Shown here one piece after another: positions 60,005 to 64,000 of a stretch of DNA of 64,000 nucleotides. Under the pieces are notes generated by a model that searched no databases, was not told the DNA's origin, and saw only the letters and a list, made by a program, of their open reading frames with translations. A program made the position numbers and the translations under genes. How positions within the stretch are numbered: position 1 is the stretch's first letter; each line of letters opens with the position of its first letter. Source of the stretch: Prosapia bicincta (lineage: Eukaryota > Arthropoda > Insecta > Hemiptera > Cercopidae); contig JBAIZL010000002.1 of NCBI GenBank assembly GCA_036971475.1, positions 228,178,143 to 228,242,142 on the forward strand, in the 5' to 3' direction.

Positions 60005-60194
60005 TATAAAAGTTTTGTTTTTAATAAAAAAATCTTAATTTAGTATTTAGTAAATTTATATAGATCCAATATTTCTTTAAATCTAATTAACTGTGTACAT
60101 CCTCTGATGTAAGTGTTACAGCTATTTTGTTAAAAGAGAGTATACAATGCAGTAATACAATTCTACATATAAAGATTGTAAATTATAAATTTAC

Positions 60195-60301
60195 CTTCGA
60201 GGGTAAGATGCTTTCCTTTCCTTAAAGATTATACTAGCTGTTACTTTCTCCCTCATTCTGTTTCTTGCAGTCTGGTCAAACCTTAGTCGGTACTTGTGAC
60301 A
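60195..60301 (-). CDS. Class I myosin exon (neck-tail junction)
   Basis: 107 nt. Acceptor TTTATTTAG at the high end (phase 0), donor CGAAG|GTAAAT (phase 2). The peptide CHKYRLRFDQTARNRMREKV and TASIIFKERKASYPR is the very conserved R.RMREK(V/I)TAS..FK..K..YP motif that opens the tail in myosin I. The neighbouring exons give matching phases on both sides. Confidence 0.96.
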
Positions 60302-60932
60302 CTAAATAAAAACATTCTTTTTAAAAAATTACTAAACTCTTAAGAACTTTAAAACAAATTTTTTAACCATACCTGAAACTAAGTCAACATAATTCTTTAA
60401 TATACCTAAATAGCATGTATAACAAGAAGGTAAACATTAGGTTTGATATTAAAGTAAAGTTTATATTTTGTATATTCTTTGTATAAGTTTTATATTGATA
60501 ATTTTGTGATGATAACCAACAAAGCCAAATCACACATTTGAAATTTTGTCAAATGGATATAAGTTTTAAAAATTAAGGATTTCAACAGTTCTGCAACTTG
60601 TAAATCACCTGTAGTTCAATGTTGATTTAAAATTGTTACAAATTTAAGAAATCATTTGTTGTCTGACATGATTTCCTACAACAGCAGCATAATTGTGATA
60701 CATGTGTAGTTGTATTACAAACTAATAAAATATGTGATTTTATTGTTTTATATTCTTTTCTAATGTTTTCTTCTAATCTGTTCAAATAGTACATTATTAT
60801 TTATTCAAATAAAGAAAAATTTACCCAAAAGCTACGAAAATAGATCTATGTATACAGTAAGAAATATTTTTATTTAAGCTCTTGAAATTTTAAAGCCTAC
60901 TATTTAAACTTAATGTAAAAGCTGAAGTTCTC
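60302..60932. other. Myosin intron, nothing recognised
   Basis: AT-rich; no element seen. Confidence 0.45.
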
Positions 60933-62552
60933 TTAAGCCGTTAACATCCAGACTCATATAAATAGGATGCTTGCATTTAATTTCTTTTAAATTTGTCTCA
61001 TAACATATTATTGTTCTAGGTTATTTATGGAAGAAGACAATACATTTAATTGTGTAATATATATTTTTGTATTGAATGGCTCTTTTCAAGCATTTTGGAA
61101 CAGTTTGAGTTGAAAGGACCCCCAACACTCTGCATAATTTTCATTTTTTTATAATGAACATTATATTTTAAATGCAAAATGTTTACCATGACATGTTATT
61201 TATGCTTCACAGAATCTATATTTGAATGAAGGGATGGAGTGTGATTGTGTTTTATCTTTGTGTAGGGGGACATTGAATCATGCTCTTCTATTTAAAGGAC
61301 CCTGCAACACTGAGGGATCAGTTTAACTCGTCAGGCATTGAGTGTGTATTGAGCTCTCGGCAATTCATTTGATGACGCATTGGTTATTAGACTACGTGTT
61401 GTGTTTGATGATTCATTTGTTCAGGTCTTTCTTTGTGCGATTTATGGGAAACGAAGCCAGGTATCAAGTAAACCGGCCATATAGTTTCTTAGGGAATCAG
61501 TCGTAGTTCTGTCAAGTGGATACTGAATCAACTTCAATTTATATTCTGGTAAGGCAGTAGCTCAAAACTATAGACAAAATTGGTCCCGTATTGTTCTAAA
61601 TATATTGATCGAGCTCAAGAGCCCAAAAAGCACAAGGTATTTTTCGACAACTTCTTTACCAGCAGAGATTTTCTTGCTAATTTGAGAGGTGCTGATTTGA
61701 GAGCTACTGGTGGCAGACCGCTTGTGCAAATGTCCTTTGAATGATCCAAGGATTTTTTCAAAGAGGCAAGGGGCATTTTTGATTCAGAAGATGAAGTTCT
61801 GTTTGTGAAGCAGAAAGACAACAAGAATATCTTTGTTGGAAAAATTTGGACAATTCTTGTCATCTGCTTAATGCATCACGGTGAAACAGGGCGTCAAGGC
61901 AGAAGGAGTCTGTTCCACAACCAAATTTTATAAAATCCTATAACTAATACATGGTTGGAGTTGACCACCATGATTGTCTAGTTGGGAAGTATAATGTTTC
62001 TACTCATGGTAAAAACAGTGATACTGGTGTTTATTTACATGAATTCTTGATATAGCAATTGTAAATGGTCGGATTGCATACAGGAAGGAGTCTCACTCCA
62101 CCATGGATCTCCTTGAATTCAGAAAAAATATTACCTTTACAAATTTGAGAAGACACCCTTCAAAGCAAAGGAGAGCAGCCATACATCCTCTTCAACATCC
62201 ACCATAGATGTCAGGTACCTACGATGGTAGAGGTCATTTTATATCAAAACGAGATAAACAAAGACAATGCCAAGGAGAAAACTGCAATGCAATTTTTTTT
62301 CTTGTAAACTGTATAGTGTAACTTTGTGCAAGGACTGTTTCATCCCTTATCACTTGAAGGAATTATAAATTCAAATTTTCAAGTTTGTCATTTCATTTTG
62401 AGAAAATAATTCTTAGTACTTTTAAGACAAACATGATAAATAATAATTGTTATAAAATATTGTTTATGAACATAGTTTCACAATTAGTGTAACAGTACTT
62501 CATTGACCCGGCATCCTATTTTTCAGACACCTCAGCATCCGTAACAGGTAAG
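60933..62552 (+). mobile_element. piggyBac-type element, decayed
   Basis: Possible ends: left CTTAAGCCGTTAACATCC..AAATAGGATGC (60932-60970), right, read inversely, CTTACCTGTTACGGATGC..AAATAGGATGC (to about 62552). They have TTAA at the left and a mutated TTAC at the right. About 1.6 kb, shorter than complete piggyBac elements (about 2.5 kb). The transposase remnant between them supports the assignment; the boundaries are tentative. Confidence 0.55.
61575..62375 (+). pseudogene. piggyBac transposase fragment
   Basis: The plus strand reads HKVFFDNFFTSRDFLANLRG then ATGGRP, where the family has DNFFTS...L......TGT.R, then EARGIFDSEDEVLFVKQKDN with KD(N/K) as in the catalytic region. Near 61955 another frame gives MVGVDHHD(C), the conserved (M)GGVD..D motif. 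The end keeps a Cys-rich piece (CKDCFIPYH). Stops and shifts are frequent. A minus-strand 82-codon frame at 61615-61863 is a shadow. Confidence 0.8.
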
Positions 62553-62863
62553 AAATATTTTTGTAAAATTATACTGACTTCTGTACAACCACACAAACAA
62601 TTTGAGAACTATTTTTAAAAACAAGTTTATTTAAAAATAAAATGTTTTAAAATAAAATAAAAATTTATTTAAAATGTTTGTTTATTTTAAAAACAAGTTT
62701 ATTAAAATCATGGCCATTAATGGGTTGAGAAAGAATTAGAGCAAATGGTTCTAGGGCAAAATATAACAAATTTGAGTTATTGCTAAATTGATTTTTTTTA
62801 GTAATGATGCTCATTTTAAAGACTGTCCTTAAAATTTTAAATTTTCAAACAAATGACACTTAC

Positions 62864-63001
62864 CCTCCACTTGTGATGTAACCTGCACAGTAATAAACTA
62901 GTTTCAGTCAGTCTTCGATGACAAGGTGGCCAATCCCTGCAAATTGGGGACTCAGATTCTTGCATTAATTCTTCACTTAGCCTTAGTAACAATTGCCTTC
63001 T
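62864..63001 (-). CDS. Class I myosin exon (end of neck)
   Basis: 46 codons, phase 0 at both ends. Acceptor TTTACTTTAG, donor TGGAGG|GTAAGT. The peptide RRQLLLRLSEELMQ, then DWPPCHRRLTETSLLL and LHHKWR leads directly into CHKYR of the next exon; L.HKWRC.KYR is typical of myosin I after the IQ motifs. It is the most upstream exon in the window; motor domain and IQ motifs must lie beyond 64000. Which of the insect class I myosins this is cannot be settled from the tail alone. Confidence 0.92.
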
Positions 63002-64000
63002 CTAAAGTAAATTTATACCACTAGTTAAGTTTCAGAAAATAAAACATTTTTTAAAAATTACTTTCAATATTAAAATTTATTGAATAATTTTTAATATTTT
63101 GTACTGTAATCAAATATGAATCAGTCTTGCAAAAAAAAGAATAATAATATTTATTGTGTATAACTAACTATTAAAAAATTAATAAAAGTGGACTGTAGAG
63201 CACAATTAAAACTCCAGCCCAGTGATACAACAAACAGTTCTATATCGGATTTTTGCTATTTTTGGGTATACAAATAACTTTAACAATTATATTGAGAATT
63301 ATTGGATATGGTGTTGATTTAAACATTAATAAGATAATTTCACTCCTATGTTTTCACTCTATGTTTAATTTCATAAGCCATGAGGGCTAAAAATAAAAGA
63401 AGGAGAAATGTCATATCTAAATTCTAAAGAGATTTAAGTTAATTTTGTAGGTTTTTTTTATTTATTATTATTATAAATGGTCTAGTGTTATAAACACATT
63501 TTTTTCACCAAGATTGGACATAACTTGTTAGATAAAATTGGAGTCAATGAAGGTTTTTGACTTAATACTCAATACAACTTGCTTAAATTGTAGACTAATA
63601 AGCCCAATTTATTTGATTATAATGAATTTCTGTCTGCTTTTCAGTTCTTTGTCCATAAATATATTCTGTTGTATAAGTTACTAAATGGTCTTTTTCTGAG
63701 TCTCTACTCAGAACATTTTTATTTCATACCATTTTGCCCAAGAGTTGTTGGCTAACTTCAGTAACCACTTCTGTTTTTTTCAAGATTTGAATGCTAAGTA
63801 TACTTTTTCTTACTTTTGATATTACCAAATGATTTTTAAATCTTCTTTTTAATTATTCAATTTATCTTTTAAAATAAGATGTTCTTATTTTAAATTTTTG
63901 TAAAAATGTTGTCATATATATTTTTAATATTATTTGATTTCATCTTCATTTGAATTACTAGTTTTAAATTAAAACACTTGAACATACATTGATACGTTAC
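63002..64000. other. Myosin intron, nothing recognised
   Basis: AT-rich, no exon found by splice-site reading up to the window end. Confidence 0.45.

Noticed and set aside
59155..60043. Frames with long Ser-Leu and Ile-Tyr repeats
   Set aside because: Translated (TC)n and (TA)n microsatellites inside the tail array.

Overview
This is an AT-rich eukaryotic window with no operons, CRISPR arrays, tRNA or rRNA genes that I could see. It looks arthropod, most likely insect: one conserved host gene with long introns sits among many transposon families (LOA- and I-like non-LTR elements, Ty3/gypsy-type LTR, Penelope-like, mariner, pogo/Tigger, piggyBac and hAT-like MITEs). The species cannot be fixed from the sequence.

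Host gene. Six short exons on the minus strand (63001 down to 34436) encode the last 288 residues of a class I unconventional myosin: the end of the neck and the whole TH1 tail. All five intron phases match and every junction has GT..AG. The motor domain lies beyond position 64000. The gene covers at least 28.6 kb here, and its introns hold most of the mobile elements of the right half.

1-5464: GC-rich unassigned DNA, then a 4.5 kb LOA/I-group non-LTR retrotransposon (minus strand) with a 13-bp target duplication and two frameshifts. 5465-34435: AT-rich flank downstream of the myosin gene. It holds several fold-back elements, an unusual CRE/CCAAT/X-box cluster near 10.3 kb, hAT-like MITEs (two of them copies of one family in opposite orientation), a 5'-truncated I-like insertion with an 11-bp target duplication, a pogo-like MITE carrying a nested TTAA element, and a Tc1/mariner pseudogene. 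34436-37863: last two myosin exons, with a mariner pseudogene and a pogo/Tigger derivative in between.

37864-52855: a 15 kb intron. It contains an LTR retrotransposon (39015-47827) with two 2019-bp LTRs that show no difference where compared. Its coding capacity is Gag plus protease only; reverse transcriptase, RNase H and integrase are absent. A textbook -1 frameshift signal (A AAA AAC, 9-nt spacer, 8-bp stem) joins gag to the protease frame. The same intron holds another Tigger derivative and a Penelope-like element. 52856-63001: the remaining myosin exons, a 128-bp tandem array (9 full copies), fragments of three non-LTR elements, an array of three Penelope-type tails in alternating orientation, and a piggyBac pseudogene. 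From 63002 to the end I see only AT-rich intron.

The strongest candidates for something new are the gag-protease-only LTR element with its intact frameshift signal, and the repeated head-to-head arrangement of Penelope-type tails.
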